From assembly GCA_033344875.1 (NCBI GenBank), contig JAWPMO010000001.1, positions 2,567,595-2,631,594 of the forward strand: a stretch of DNA of 64,000 bases. The letters are read 5' to 3'. The notes beneath the pieces were generated by a model. The model searched no databases and was not told where the DNA came from. It saw only the letters and a list, made by a program, of their open reading frames with translations. Below are positions 44,585 to 52,294 of this stretch, piece by piece (within the stretch, counting starts at the first letter, position 1; each line of letters opens with the position of its first letter). The position numbers were made by a program, and so were the translations under genes. The stretch is from Ilumatobacteraceae bacterium. GTDB lineage: Bacteria; Actinomycetota; Acidimicrobiia; Acidimicrobiales; Ilumatobacteraceae.

Positions 44585-44702
44585 CGAGCTCTCCTTGCGA
44601 GTGGTGTGCGTTGTCGAAGACACACAGCCTCGCTCGGAGGGCTCACCTATTCAGCGGACCAACAATCCCATCCCGCCAGGGACAACGTTCCCGGTCATCA
44701 CA
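43615..44702. mobile_element. complete IS481-family insertion sequence
   Basis: A 1,088-bp element with imperfect terminal inverted repeats: left tgtgcatgacggggacgttg, right end (reverse-complemented) tgtgatgaccgggaacgttg. The 6-bp target duplication is perfect, so it is a clean insertion. It sits between the stop codons of the integrase and the beta-family gene, which before insertion were adjacent and convergent. Confidence 0.92.
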
Positions 44703-44708
44703 ACTAGC

Positions 44709-45779
44709 TCACGCCGCCGGGCTGAGCTCCTCAGCGACGGAAGTGAAGTGATGGATGAAGCCCGCGCGCCGGTACTGCGTCGGATTGCCGCCCCGTCCCG
44801 CTCGGGCGCGCTCCGCAAGAAAGCCGCATCCTTCGCAGTGGTTCGCGCCACGCCACACATCCAACTCGACGAGTTCCGCTGACAGCCTCGCGTAGTCGTC
44901 AGACGCTGCCTTCTTTCGACTGAACCCTCGCTTGACCAACCACGTAGTGGTGTCGGTGTATCGCAGATTGGCCGACCCTGGGTAGGGCGTTTCATCTTGG
45001 TCGCCTGCCATGAGGATTCCGTAGTCGCCGAATCTCACTTGGTCGCTGCCACTGCGACCGGCGTCGACCTGGAGCCAAACCATCCGCTCGGCACGAGGGA
45101 ATACAGCAAGATCGTTGTAGCCCATCACCTTCGATAGCTCGGCAGGAAATGAGCCAGCGACAAGCGAGACCGAGTGCCAGGACGTCAACGGGGCAAGGCG
45201 CTCAATGCATCCAAGTGCGGTGCTCGACGTCATGAACGTGCTGTTGGCGTCAACATGCTGGAGGTCCAGGACCAGGTCGACAGAGGACTTGGGAAGATCC
45301 AACTCTCGAAGCAGGACCGCAGCACCATCGTTGCCAGCGAACAGGTCCTGGTCTCGTAGGCGTATGGCCGCCCTTCCGCCAAAATGGCGAACCCACCTGG
45401 CCGCAGCCTGGCGGTATTCAGCGCTGCGCTGCCTGCTCGTGACCACGACAACGCGCAATCCGGCGTCTGCGCACCGCTGCATCGCATAGTCGAGCGGATG
45501 AGTTCTTAAATCGAAGACCCGAGGGTCCAGCTGCCGACCATCGATCATCACTTCCTCATCGGAACCCCAACAACCGAGAATGCCGTCTGCCGGATCCGTC
45601 AGACGTTTGGTGAGTATCGACTCCGGCGTCCACGTCGGTCGGGCGTTGTCGGGCCGACGTGGATTCCTTAGGTCCACGAGGGGCAGCATCAGAGTACGGC
45701 ACTGAGCGGGCAGGCTAGCCAGGGCGTGAAGTTCCGCCTGCTTGTCCCCGATGATCGGTATGTACTTTAGATCCGACAC
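44709..45779 (-). CDS. beta-family protein (T4 beta-protein-like), partner of the kinase
   Basis: A 356-residue protein. The opening VSDLKYIPIIGDKQAELHAL and TLMLPLVDLRNPRRP match the beta-family proteins named after phage T4, followed by VVVVTSRQRS, SVDLVLDLQHVD and SVSLVAGSFPAEL in a TIM-barrel-like alternation. A C-terminal CEGC pair could bind zinc. GTG 45779 is preferred to GTG 45785 because agagg then has proper spacing. It follows the kinase by 10 bp, so the two are one operon. Function in bacteria is unknown, though homologues are often found in defence islands. Confidence 0.75.
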   Translation of the reverse strand: MSDLKYIPIIGDKQAELHALASLPAQCRTLMLPLVDLRNPRRPDNARPTWTPESILTKRLTDPADGILGCWGSDEEVMIDGRQLDPRVFDLRTHPLDYAMQRCADAGLRVVVVTSRQRSAEYRQAAARWVRHFGGRAAIRLRDQDLFAGNDGAAVLLRELDLPKSSVDLVLDLQHVDANSTFMTSSTALGCIERLAPLTSWHSVSLVAGSFPAELSKVMGYNDLAVFPRAERMVWLQVDAGRSGSDQVRFGDYGILMAGDQDETPYPGSANLRYTDTTTWLVKRGFSRKKAASDDYARLSAELVELDVWRGANHCEGCGFLAERARAGRGGNPTQYRRAGFIHHFTSVAEELSPAA

Positions 45780-45789
45780 GTTCACCTCT

Positions 45790-47343
45790 TTAGCTATTCA
45801 GCTTCTCGCGACCTTCGGCAGCCACAAGCCTCATCTTGAGCACTGCGTCGCGCACAACGGGGTGAAGACTCTTGGCGGCGAACTCGCTGATTGTGGCATC
45901 CACGGCTCGAGCGCTGCATCCACGGACAGCGTCCGCTGCGGCTGCCGCCTGGTCGGGTTCTCTAATGCGCTGCAGAACCTCGACCGCGACGCTATTTACG
46001 TGCCATCGGTTGTGTGCGTAGCCCATCTCTACAAGCGCTCCGACCGAGGTACCGAGAATTCCTGCATCATTGGTGACCAGTACAACGCGATCGAAGAAGT
46101 TGGCGACTTGGTCACAGAAGCCGAAAGGGAGCTGTGCGTCCCGGATATAGGCGCCGTATCGATCGACTACCCGCACCAAGCCCTCTCTGTCCATGTTCCA
46201 CAATTGCTCAAGAGCTCCGTGCGACATTGTGGCGATGGCTCCGCGCAAAGCAGCGACCACCTCGCGCCCATCATCGACGCTCACGAGGTCCACAAGTTCC
46301 GCTAGTGCAGATGGGGCAGGCACCTCAAGGGCAAGCGCTTCTTCAAGACCGGCTGCGCGATCCTCCGGCGAGAGCCACTTGCCGGGCGAGGACACTGCTC
46401 TTTCGACAGCGACCACGAACTCATCGACGGACGCGTACCGATCTTCTATTCGCTGACGCGTCGCCTTTGCGATCACATGCCTGAATAGGCCATCGGGTGG
46501 GTCGACTTCGATTGGGACCTCTCCTGTGACCAGATTCTGCAGCAGCTTGCCCAGGCTGTAGATATCGGCCGGAGCAGTGGCGCACTTCGCACCGCGCCAT
46601 GACTCAGGGGCGGCGAAGAAGTAGGTGCCGACGCCCTGAAGCGTCGATGTGAGGGCGGTCGACTTTCTCTCGGCCTCTCGCGCTAGACCAAAGTCTGAGA
46701 TCGCCCACGTGTCAGTTCCGACTCTGAGCACGTTCGCAGGCTTCAGGTCGCGGTGGAAGATGCCGCGGTCGTGCGCGTATTTGACGCCAGCACAGACTTG
46801 ACGTAGCACGTGGACGATCCGTTCGTCGTTCCCGACGAACCGATCGGTCTCCTCGTCCAAGCTTCCCTGTGCTAACGGCATGGCGTACCACAGCCGACCA
46901 AGTTCATCCTCTCCGTCGTCCAAGATCGACACGACGTTGGGATGAGAACAGTCAGCGATAAGCCTGAGTTCCCTCATGAATCGACGGCGGACCTCCACGT
47001 CCTCGAGCTCCCGGAGAAGCTTGATCGCGACAACCCCATGGGGTTCCGCCTCCTGGCGCTTCAGGTCGACGGCCCGGTAGACGTCCGCGAATCCGCCGTC
47101 GCCGATTGGCTCTTTGTCCAGCAGGTACCGGTCGGAAAAAAGCTGCCGTCGGGTTGCGGGCCTACCGGCGCTTCGCCTCAGCCCCGACCCGCTCCACAAT
47201 GCGACCTGATCAAGGTCCCAGATCGCGCCGGCCGCGATCTCGCCGACCGGATCAGGAAACCCTGGTTGGTCTCGAACCTGCGAAAGGCGCTGTCGAGAGA
47301 TCCCGAGTTCTAGAGCAACCTCGGTGGCTCCGCCTAGGCGCAT
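45790..47343 (-). CDS. HTH - Ser/Thr protein kinase fusion
   Basis: A 517-residue protein. Residues 5-50 form a DNA-binding HTH (TEVALELGISRQRLSQVRDQ, AIWDLDQVALW). A Hanks kinase spans about 72-340: GDGGFADVYRA (81-91), Lys108 in VAIKLL, HRDLKPANVL (197-206), DFGLARE (217-223) and FAAPESW. The C-terminal 170 residues are helical without a known domain. All catalytic residues are present. ATG 47343 has ggagg eight bases upstream; a TTG at 47358 is less likely. Two TTGAC-N5-GTCAA dyads upstream suggest autoregulation by its HTH. It is the first gene of a two-gene operon with the beta-family gene. Confidence 0.88.
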   Translation of the reverse strand: MRLGGATEVALELGISRQRLSQVRDQPGFPDPVGEIAAGAIWDLDQVALWSGSGLRRSAGRPATRRQLFSDRYLLDKEPIGDGGFADVYRAVDLKRQEAEPHGVVAIKLLRELEDVEVRRRFMRELRLIADCSHPNVVSILDDGEDELGRLWYAMPLAQGSLDEETDRFVGNDERIVHVLRQVCAGVKYAHDRGIFHRDLKPANVLRVGTDTWAISDFGLAREAERKSTALTSTLQGVGTYFFAAPESWRGAKCATAPADIYSLGKLLQNLVTGEVPIEVDPPDGLFRHVIAKATRQRIEDRYASVDEFVVAVERAVSSPGKWLSPEDRAAGLEEALALEVPAPSALAELVDLVSVDDGREVVAALRGAIATMSHGALEQLWNMDREGLVRVVDRYGAYIRDAQLPFGFCDQVANFFDRVVLVTNDAGILGTSVGALVEMGYAHNRWHVNSVAVEVLQRIREPDQAAAAADAVRGCSARAVDATISEFAAKSLHPVVRDAVLKMRLVAAEGREKLNS

Positions 47344-47362
47344 TCTAATCGCCTCCAAATCA

Positions 47363-47405
47363 TTGACATGACGTCAACATATTCGAAACGTTGACGAGGT
47401 GTCAA
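47363..47405. promoter_or_regulatory. two TTGAC-N5-GTCAA operator dyads
   Basis: Dyads at 47363-47377 and 47391-47405, 28 bp start to start, lie 20-62 bp upstream of the kinase start. The N5 spacers differ, so the shared arms are meaningful. They are best explained as operators for the kinase's own N-terminal HTH. Confidence 0.6.
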
Positions 47406-47455
47406 GGTTTTTATCGCCTAGAGCCTCCAGCAATCTTGGAGGGCAGCACACGGTT

Positions 47456-47488
47456 CTTCTAACGGTCCGTTAGAAGATCCGTTAGAAG
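47456..47488. repeat. CCGTTAGAAG repeats near the right end of element B
   Basis: One inverted copy (cttctaacgg, 47456-47465) and two direct copies (47467-47476, 47479-47488). The direct pair is identical over 24 bp to the pair at 32901-32924. They lie 57 bp from the tRNA and are candidate arm-type integrase sites. Confidence 0.65.
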
Positions 47489-47506
47489 TCTGGCTCCACA
47501 ACGAGG

Positions 47507-47542
47507 AAAGCCCTGGTGGATCTTGCGATCTACCAGGGCTTT
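47507..47542 (-). terminator. tRNA-fMet terminator hairpin
   Basis: aaagccctggt and accagggcttt form a perfect 11-bp stem three bases after the CCA end of the intact tRNA. Its sequence differs from the hairpins behind the two other fragments. Confidence 0.75.
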
Positions 47543-47544
47543 CA

Positions 47545-47621
<77 letters not shown>

Positions 47622-47634
47622 ATGGAGGTCTACA

Positions 47635-47663
47635 AATATACGCCCGTCGATCGCCGAACACAA
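47635..47663 (-). promoter_or_regulatory. tRNA-fMet promoter
   Basis: On the minus strand, TTGTGT (47663-47658), a 17-bp spacer and TATATT (47640-47635) place the start about 7 bases before the tRNA 5' end. It is a near-consensus sigma70-type promoter on the intact-gene side, so integration into the 3' end does not disturb expression. Confidence 0.7.
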
Positions 47664-47682
47664 CCGCCGACCACCCGGTCGT

Positions 47683-48492
47683 TCAGGCCGCCAGGCGGTA
47701 GCCGGACGAGGCGGTGTGGCCGCCCATGAACCCGTCCTCGTGGTACTGGCGCACGCCGGGGTCGCCCTCGGCAGCGCCGGCTGCCACGAGCAGTGGGACG
47801 AAGTGGTCTTCACGCGGATGACACTCCCGCGCGCTCGGCGCCGATGCCCAGTGGAGCAGCCGTTCGCTGCGCTCGGCACCGCTGTACTCGACCATCGTCT
47901 CGGTCAGCCAGTCGTCGAACCGGATCGACGGCTCGCTCGAACCCAGGCCGAACTTCGACAGGTCGTGAAAGGTCGGCAGACCGCTCCCGACGATCAGCAC
48001 GCCCTCGTCGCGCAGCGGGGCGAGAGCCCGGCCGGCCGCGAGATGGGCCGCCGGGTCGTAGCCGTGCTGCATCGACAGCTGGAACACTGGCACGTCGGCG
48101 TCGGGATACATCACGTACAGGGGCGCGAACACGCCGTGATCGAACCCGCGACGATCGTCACGAGCGACCGGCAGCCCGGCGGCCGCTAGGAGTTCGACCG
48201 TCCGCTCGGCGAGGTCGGGCGAGCCCGGTGCCGGATACTCGATGCGGTACGTGAAGTCGGGGAAGCCGCCGTAGTCGTACAGCATCGGCGGCTTCGCCGA
48301 GGTCTGCACGGTGAACGCCGACTCCTCCCAGTGCCCGCTGACGACGAGCACCGCCCTGGGCGTCTCACCCACCTCGGACGGGATCGCCCGCAGCGACCGT
48401 TCGAGCGGCGCCCAGTCGACGGGCATCAGATCCTTGATCCACGGCCATGGGCCGCCGCCGTGGGAGATCGCGTAGACGGGAAGTCGAGACAT
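47683..48492 (-). CDS. DODA-type extradiol aromatic ring-opening dioxygenase (LigB/YgiD family)
   Basis: A 269-residue protein. The N-terminal PVYAISHGGGPWPW and VLVVSGHWEES carry metal-binding His residues, and RGFDHGVFAPLYVMYPDADVPV and LIVGSGLPTFHDL complete the LigB fold. Family members are metal-dependent DOPA or catechol dioxygenases, or bacterial YgiD. It follows the DoxX gene by 12 bp in one operon, divergent from a MarR gene. That context fits detoxification of catechols or quinones; the substrate is not known. Confidence 0.9.
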   Translation of the reverse strand: MSRLPVYAISHGGGPWPWIKDLMPVDWAPLERSLRAIPSEVGETPRAVLVVSGHWEESAFTVQTSAKPPMLYDYGGFPDFTYRIEYPAPGSPDLAERTVELLAAAGLPVARDDRRGFDHGVFAPLYVMYPDADVPVFQLSMQHGYDPAAHLAAGRALAPLRDEGVLIVGSGLPTFHDLSKFGLGSSEPSIRFDDWLTETMVEYSGAERSERLLHWASAPSARECHPREDHFVPLLVAAGAAEGDPGVRQYHEDGFMGGHTASSGYRLAA

Positions 48493-48504
48493 CCGACGAC
48501 CCGA

Positions 48505-48879
48505 TCAGAACGACTCGGGGCCGAAGCGCCCGATGGCGACGACGACGGCGAGCACGCCGAGCACGATCGACGGCACGGTCTCGGCGAGCGTGTCGCCGCG
48601 CCGCACGTGCACGACGGCGGCGACGGCCATCACGACGGCCAGGCCGGCGGCGGCGATCGGCACGAGCACCGGGGCGATGTCGACCAGTGCCGGGAGCACG
48701 ACCCCGATACCACCGAGGACCTCGACCGCCCCGATGCCCTTGAGTTGGGCGTCGGAGAAGTCGGCGGCCCACGCCATCTTGGCGGCGAGCTGCTCACGCG
48801 GGGTGGTGAGCTTCATCAGGCCGGCAGCGATGAACGCGAAGGCCAGGACGGCGGCGATGATCCAGAGGACGATGTTCAT
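48505..48879 (-). CDS. DoxX-family membrane protein
   Basis: A 124-residue protein with four TM segments (MNIVLWIIAAVLAFAFIAAGLM, then WAADFSDAQLKGIGAVEVLGGIGVVLP, PVLVPIAAAGLAVVMAVAAVV, SIVLGVLAVVVAIGRFG). DoxX-like proteins associate with quinone or thiol stress systems, such as the B. subtilis CatD. ATG 48879 (MNIVLW) follows aggaaccc in the proper place. It is the first gene of the operon read from the MarR-operated promoter. Confidence 0.87.
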   Translation of the reverse strand: MNIVLWIIAAVLAFAFIAAGLMKLTTPREQLAAKMAWAADFSDAQLKGIGAVEVLGGIGVVLPALVDIAPVLVPIAAAGLAVVMAVAAVVHVRRGDTLAETVPSIVLGVLAVVVAIGRFGPESF

Positions 48880-48932
48880 GAGGGGTTCCTTTCGAACAGT
48901 CCGATGCCGTCGACGTGACGTGCACCGCTGTT

Positions 48933-48978
48933 GACTTGAGTGTTCAAGTCGGAAGACTATGACTTGAAAGTTCAACTC
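48933..48978. promoter_or_regulatory. two operator palindromes in the MarR/DoxX divergent promoter
   Basis: Box 1 gacttgagtgttcaagtc (48933-48950) has perfect 7-bp arms with a 4-bp spacer. Box 2 gacttgaaagttcaactc (48961-48978) has one mismatch. They are 28 bp apart start to start and lie between divergent genes, a classic autoregulated MarR arrangement. Confidence 0.75.
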
Positions 48979-48995
48979 ACAACTAGGCTGGCGTC

Positions 48996-49547
48996 GTGAT
49001 CGACGACACGACGAGCAATCTTCCGGACCATCTCGACGACACGCCCTGGCTCAGCCCCGACGAGCTGCGGGCGTGGATCACGCTCGCCGCATTCCTCGAG
49101 TCGGTGCCCACCTCGGTCGAGGCCCAGCTCAAACGCGACGCCGGCATGAACCGGTTCGAGTACTCGATCCTGGCGATGCTGTCCGAGGAGCCCGGCCACA
49201 CCCTGGCGATGAGCGATCTCGCCCAGGTCGCCTTCGGGTCGTTGTCGCGACTGTCGCACGCGGTGTCCCGGCTGGAGCAGCGCGGCCTGGTGACCCGATG
49301 CGCCGGCGCGGCCGGGCGCCGCCACAACGTGGTGAGGCTCACCGACGACGGACTGGCCGCCCTCGAATCGGCCGCGCCCCGTCACGCCGCCGAGGTCCGT
49401 CGCCTGGTGATCGACCCGCTCGACGACGCCGAACTCGCCATGTTGCCCCGGCTGCTGTCGAAGATGATCGCCGCCGCCGCCCCCGACCGCGCCGACGAAC
49501 TCCGCACCCTGATCGAGAACGTCGTCGACCGCAATCACCCGACCTGA
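48996..49547 (+). CDS. MarR-family transcriptional regulator
   Basis: A 183-residue regulator (GTG start). The HTH is AMSDLAQVAFGSLSRLSHAVSRLEQRGLV and the wing GAAGRRHNVVRLTDDG. It is divergent from the DoxX-DODA operon, with two palindromes in between, so it probably represses both and is released by a phenolic or electrophilic ligand. The ligand is inferred from the neighbouring genes. Confidence 0.92.
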   Translation: MIDDTTSNLPDHLDDTPWLSPDELRAWITLAAFLESVPTSVEAQLKRDAGMNRFEYSILAMLSEEPGHTLAMSDLAQVAFGSLSRLSHAVSRLEQRGLVTRCAGAAGRRHNVVRLTDDGLAALESAAPRHAAEVRRLVIDPLDDAELAMLPRLLSKMIAAAAPDRADELRTLIENVVDRNHPT

Positions 49548-49584
49548 CCAGCGCCGGGCCTGACCGGTCGGCGACGCGGGACCG

Positions 49585-50370
49585 TCAGGCGTTGATCTCG
49601 TCGCGCTGGGCCATCAGCGATTCGAGCGGGGTCAGGTCGAAGGGGCTGCCGACCATCACGATCACGTGGGTCGCACCGACCTCGACGTAGCGGCCGATGT
49701 CGGCCACGTCGTCCGGGCCGATGGCGACCGTCCGCTCGATCTCGGCCGGGTCGCGCCCCTCGCGCTCGCACCATTCGTCGAGCACCGCGGACTTGTGGGC
49801 GAAGTTCTCGGGCGGCCCGAACGTGTTCCACGCGTTGGCGTACTTGGCCACCAGCCGCAGCGTCACCTTCTCGCCGCCACCACCGATCAGCAGCGGCAGG
49901 TCGCCGACGGGCGCCGGGTTCAGCGCGGCGAGGCGGCCCTTCATCCGCGGCAGGTCGTCACCGAGCTGACGCAACCGGCCGGGAGCGGTGCCGAACTCGT
50001 AGCCGTACTCGTCGTAGTCGCGCTCGAACCAGCCGGCACCGACGCCGAGGTACATGCGCCCACCGCTGACGTGATCGAGCGTGCGGGCCATGTCGGCCAG
50101 CAGCTCGGGGTTGCGGTAGTTGTTGCCGCTCACGAGCATGCCGAGTTTGGCGCGGCTCGTGTCGGCCGCCATCACCGACAGCAGCGTCCACCCCTCGAAG
50201 TGTTCGGCGTCGGGTTCGCCGTACAGCGGGAAGAAGTGGTCCCACGTCCAGATCGAATCGGCACCCATCTCGTCGACCGCGCGCCACACCCGACGCAGCT
50301 CGTCGACCGTCGTCGCCTGCGGATGGAGTTGGATGCCGACCTGCACCGGGCGGTTCGTGTTCGCGCTCAT
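49585..50370 (-). CDS. LLM-class F420-dependent oxidoreductase
   Basis: A 261-residue luciferase-like TIM-barrel protein. Landmarks are VGIQLHPQATTVDEL, DSIWTWDHFFPLYGEPD, KLGMLVSGNNYRNPELLADMA, GGRMYLGVGAGWFERDYDEYG and LPLLIGGGGEKVTLRLVAKYA. These match the F420-dependent subfamily that is expanded in actinobacteria. It transfers hydride between F420 and an unknown substrate. It appears monocistronic. The stop at 49585 is 37 bp from the convergent MarR stop. Confidence 0.92.
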   Translation of the reverse strand: MSANTNRPVQVGIQLHPQATTVDELRRVWRAVDEMGADSIWTWDHFFPLYGEPDAEHFEGWTLLSVMAADTSRAKLGMLVSGNNYRNPELLADMARTLDHVSGGRMYLGVGAGWFERDYDEYGYEFGTAPGRLRQLGDDLPRMKGRLAALNPAPVGDLPLLIGGGGEKVTLRLVAKYANAWNTFGPPENFAHKSAVLDEWCEREGRDPAEIERTVAIGPDDVADIGRYVEVGATHVIVMVGSPFDLTPLESLMAQRDEINA

Positions 50371-50454
50371 GTTTGAGCACGGTACCGGCGAGGAACCACC
50401 CTCCAGTTCCCCATGGCGAGCGCGCCGAACGATCCGATGTTCGGCCCGACGATC

Positions 50455-50480
50455 GATGCATGTGACCGATGCATGTGACC
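50455..50480 (+). repeat. 13-bp perfect tandem repeat
   Basis: gatgcatgtgacc occurs twice in tandem (50455-50467, 50468-50480), 58 bp upstream of the MarR-MFS operon. A third partial unit (gatgt) follows. It may be a regulator binding site or simple slippage. Confidence 0.6.
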
Positions 50481-50510
50481 GATGTCTCGCAGGGATAGAT
50501 GCGTAGCCAT

Positions 50511-50523
50511 GGAAATCATTTCC
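50511..50523. promoter_or_regulatory. palindrome upstream of the MarR-MFS operon
   Basis: ggaaatcatttcc has perfect 5-bp arms and a 3-bp centre, 15 bp before the MarR GTG start. It is a likely autoregulatory operator of that MarR. Confidence 0.5.
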
Positions 50524-50537
50524 TAAGCTAACGACCT

Positions 50538-51032
50538 GTGACCACCACTTCGCCCGACCGCTCCACCACCGCCGGACCCCCCGCGGCGGTGCTGGAGCGA
50601 GACGTCGACCTGGGGTCGGTCGACGACATCGACCGACTGCGACTCGTCATCCTCCGACTCACCCGACGGATCCGCACACACGCCAGCACCGGCATCACGC
50701 CGTCGCAGATGGCCGTGCTCGCCACGATCATCCGTCACGAACGGGCGACCGTCGGCCAGATCGCCGAGATCGAGCACGTCCAGCCCCCATCGGTCAGCAA
50801 GATCGTCGCCACGCTGGAGAAGATCGGATACGTCGAGCGCAGCGTCGACCCCGACGACCGTCGGTGCGCTCCGCTCGTCGCCACACCCGCCGGTCTCGCC
50901 TACGCCGACTCGGTCCGCGCCGCCGGACGCACCTGGCTCGCCGACCAGCTCGGCGGACTCGATGTCATCGATGTCGCAGCCATCGAGCAGGCACTCCCCG
51001 CGCTCGAACGTCTGCTCGGGGCCCGTTCGTGA
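50538..51032 (+). CDS. MarR-family transcriptional regulator
   Basis: A 164-residue regulator (GTG start). The HTH is ATVGQIAEIEHVQPPSVSKIV and the wing DPDDRRCAPLVATPAGL. The stop overlaps the MFS transporter start by 4 bp, so it is co-expressed with and probably represses the transporter. A palindrome and tandem repeat upstream are candidate binding sites. Confidence 0.92.
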   Translation: MTTTSPDRSTTAGPPAAVLERDVDLGSVDDIDRLRLVILRLTRRIRTHASTGITPSQMAVLATIIRHERATVGQIAEIEHVQPPSVSKIVATLEKIGYVERSVDPDDRRCAPLVATPAGLAYADSVRAAGRTWLADQLGGLDVIDVAAIEQALPALERLLGARS

Positions 51033-52294
51033 ACGCCCGCGTCGAAGCGCTCGGACGCCGCACCTTCGCCTCGCTCCGATTTCGTAACTACCGGCTGTAC
51101 TTCTTCAGCCAGATCATCTCGTTCAGTGGCACCTGGATGCAGTCGATCGCACTCAGCTGGCTCGTCCTCGAACTCACCGGCAGCGGCACCGCACTCGGCA
51201 CCGTGCTCGCCATGCAGTTCCTGCCGACGCTCCTGCTCGCGCCGATCGGCGGGGTACTCGCCGACCGCTTCGAGAAGCGCCGACTGATCATCGGCACCCA
51301 GACCGCCGCCGGCCTCCTCGCGCTGGCGCTCGGCGCGATCACGCTCACGGACGTTGTCGAACTCTGGATGGTCTATGCGCTCGCCGCCGGGTTCGGCATG
51401 GTCACCGCACTCGACAACCCGAGCCGTCAGACCTTCGTGATGGAGATGGTCGGCCCCGAAGACGTCAGCAACGCGATCACGCTCAACAGCGTCGTCGTCA
51501 ACGCCGCCCGCGTGGTCGGTCCGGCGGTCGCCGGAGTCGTCATCGCCACGGCGGGCGTCGGCGAGTGCTTCGTGTTCAACGGTGCCAGCTACGCCGCCGT
51601 CGTCATCGCCATGCTGCTGATCCGCTCCGACCAACTCCACCCCTCGCAGCGCACCAAGCGAGCACCCCGCCAGGTGCGCGACGGCTTCCGCTACGTGTGG
51701 TCGGAACCGACCCTGCGCACCACGATCGTCATGCTCATCCTGATCGGCACGCTGACCTTCGAGTTCTCGATCACGTTGCCGATGCTGGCCGAGTTCACGT
51801 TCGGCGCCGGGCCGACCGGGCTCGCGATCATGACGTCCGCGATGGGCGCCGGCGCCGTGATCGGCGGGCTCGCCGTGGCCGCCGCCGGCCCACCCACGCC
51901 ACAACGGCTGATCGCCGTCGCCGCCTCGTTCGGCCTGGCCGTCGCCACGATCGCGGTGATGCCGGTCATCGAGCTCGTGTACGTCACACTCCCGCTCGTC
52001 GGTGTCACCAGCGTCAGCATGATCGCCTGGTCCAACGCCACGCTGCAGCTCCACTCCGACCCGCAGATGCGGGGCCGCGTCATGGCGCTGTTCTCGATGG
52101 CGCTGATGGGCTCGACCCCGATCGGCGGGCCGATCGTCGGGTGGGTCGGCGACCACGCCAACCCGCGGGTCGCGCTGCTGCTCGGTGCCGCCAGCGCGAT
52201 CAGTGCGGCCGGGTTCGGCTACATCAGCCTGATCCGAGCCGGTCGCATCGCCACACCGGAGCCACTCAGCTCCGTACTCGAACCCGCCCGTTGA
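51029..52294 (+). CDS. MFS transporter (EntS/MFS_3-like exporter)
   Basis: A 421-residue transporter (GTG 51029, coupled to the MarR stop). About 11-12 TM helices are visible. The opening FRNYRLYFFSQIISFSGTWMQSIALSWL and the loop GGVLADRFEKRRLII are typical of the MFS_3/EntS group, which exports siderophores or drugs. The co-transcribed MarR points to a drug or phenolic efflux pump. Substrate unknown. It ends directly against the convergent LysR gene (stop 52294, next stop 52295). Confidence 0.9.
   Translation: MNARVEALGRRTFASLRFRNYRLYFFSQIISFSGTWMQSIALSWLVLELTGSGTALGTVLAMQFLPTLLLAPIGGVLADRFEKRRLIIGTQTAAGLLALALGAITLTDVVELWMVYALAAGFGMVTALDNPSRQTFVMEMVGPEDVSNAITLNSVVVNAARVVGPAVAGVVIATAGVGECFVFNGASYAAVVIAMLLIRSDQLHPSQRTKRAPRQVRDGFRYVWSEPTLRTTIVMLILIGTLTFEFSITLPMLAEFTFGAGPTGLAIMTSAMGAGAVIGGLAVAAAGPPTPQRLIAVAASFGLAVATIAVMPVIELVYVTLPLVGVTSVSMIAWSNATLQLHSDPQMRGRVMALFSMALMGSTPIGGPIVGWVGDHANPRVALLLGAASAISAAGFGYISLIRAGRIATPEPLSSVLEPAR

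Larger units (their letters stand above)
32788..47544. mobile_element. element B: mobilisable integrative element in tRNA-fMet
   Basis: About 14.8 kb between exact 47-bp tRNA-fMet repeats. It carries an intact tyrosine integrase, a putative excisionase, a MobF relaxase-helicase and defence-like cargo. CCGTTAGAAG repeats lie inside both ends. No type IV secretion genes are present, so it would be mobilised by a helper rather than self-transmissible. An IS481 has inserted at the integrase stop codon. Cargo genes 34-38 kb and 44.7-47.3 kb have visibly less biased codon use than the flanking chromosome. Confidence 0.85.

Noticed and set aside
32788-47544. Self-transmissible conjugative element
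   Set aside because: A relaxase is present, but no coupling protein, VirB4-like ATPase or FtsK/Tra translocase could be found, so only mobilisation is supported.
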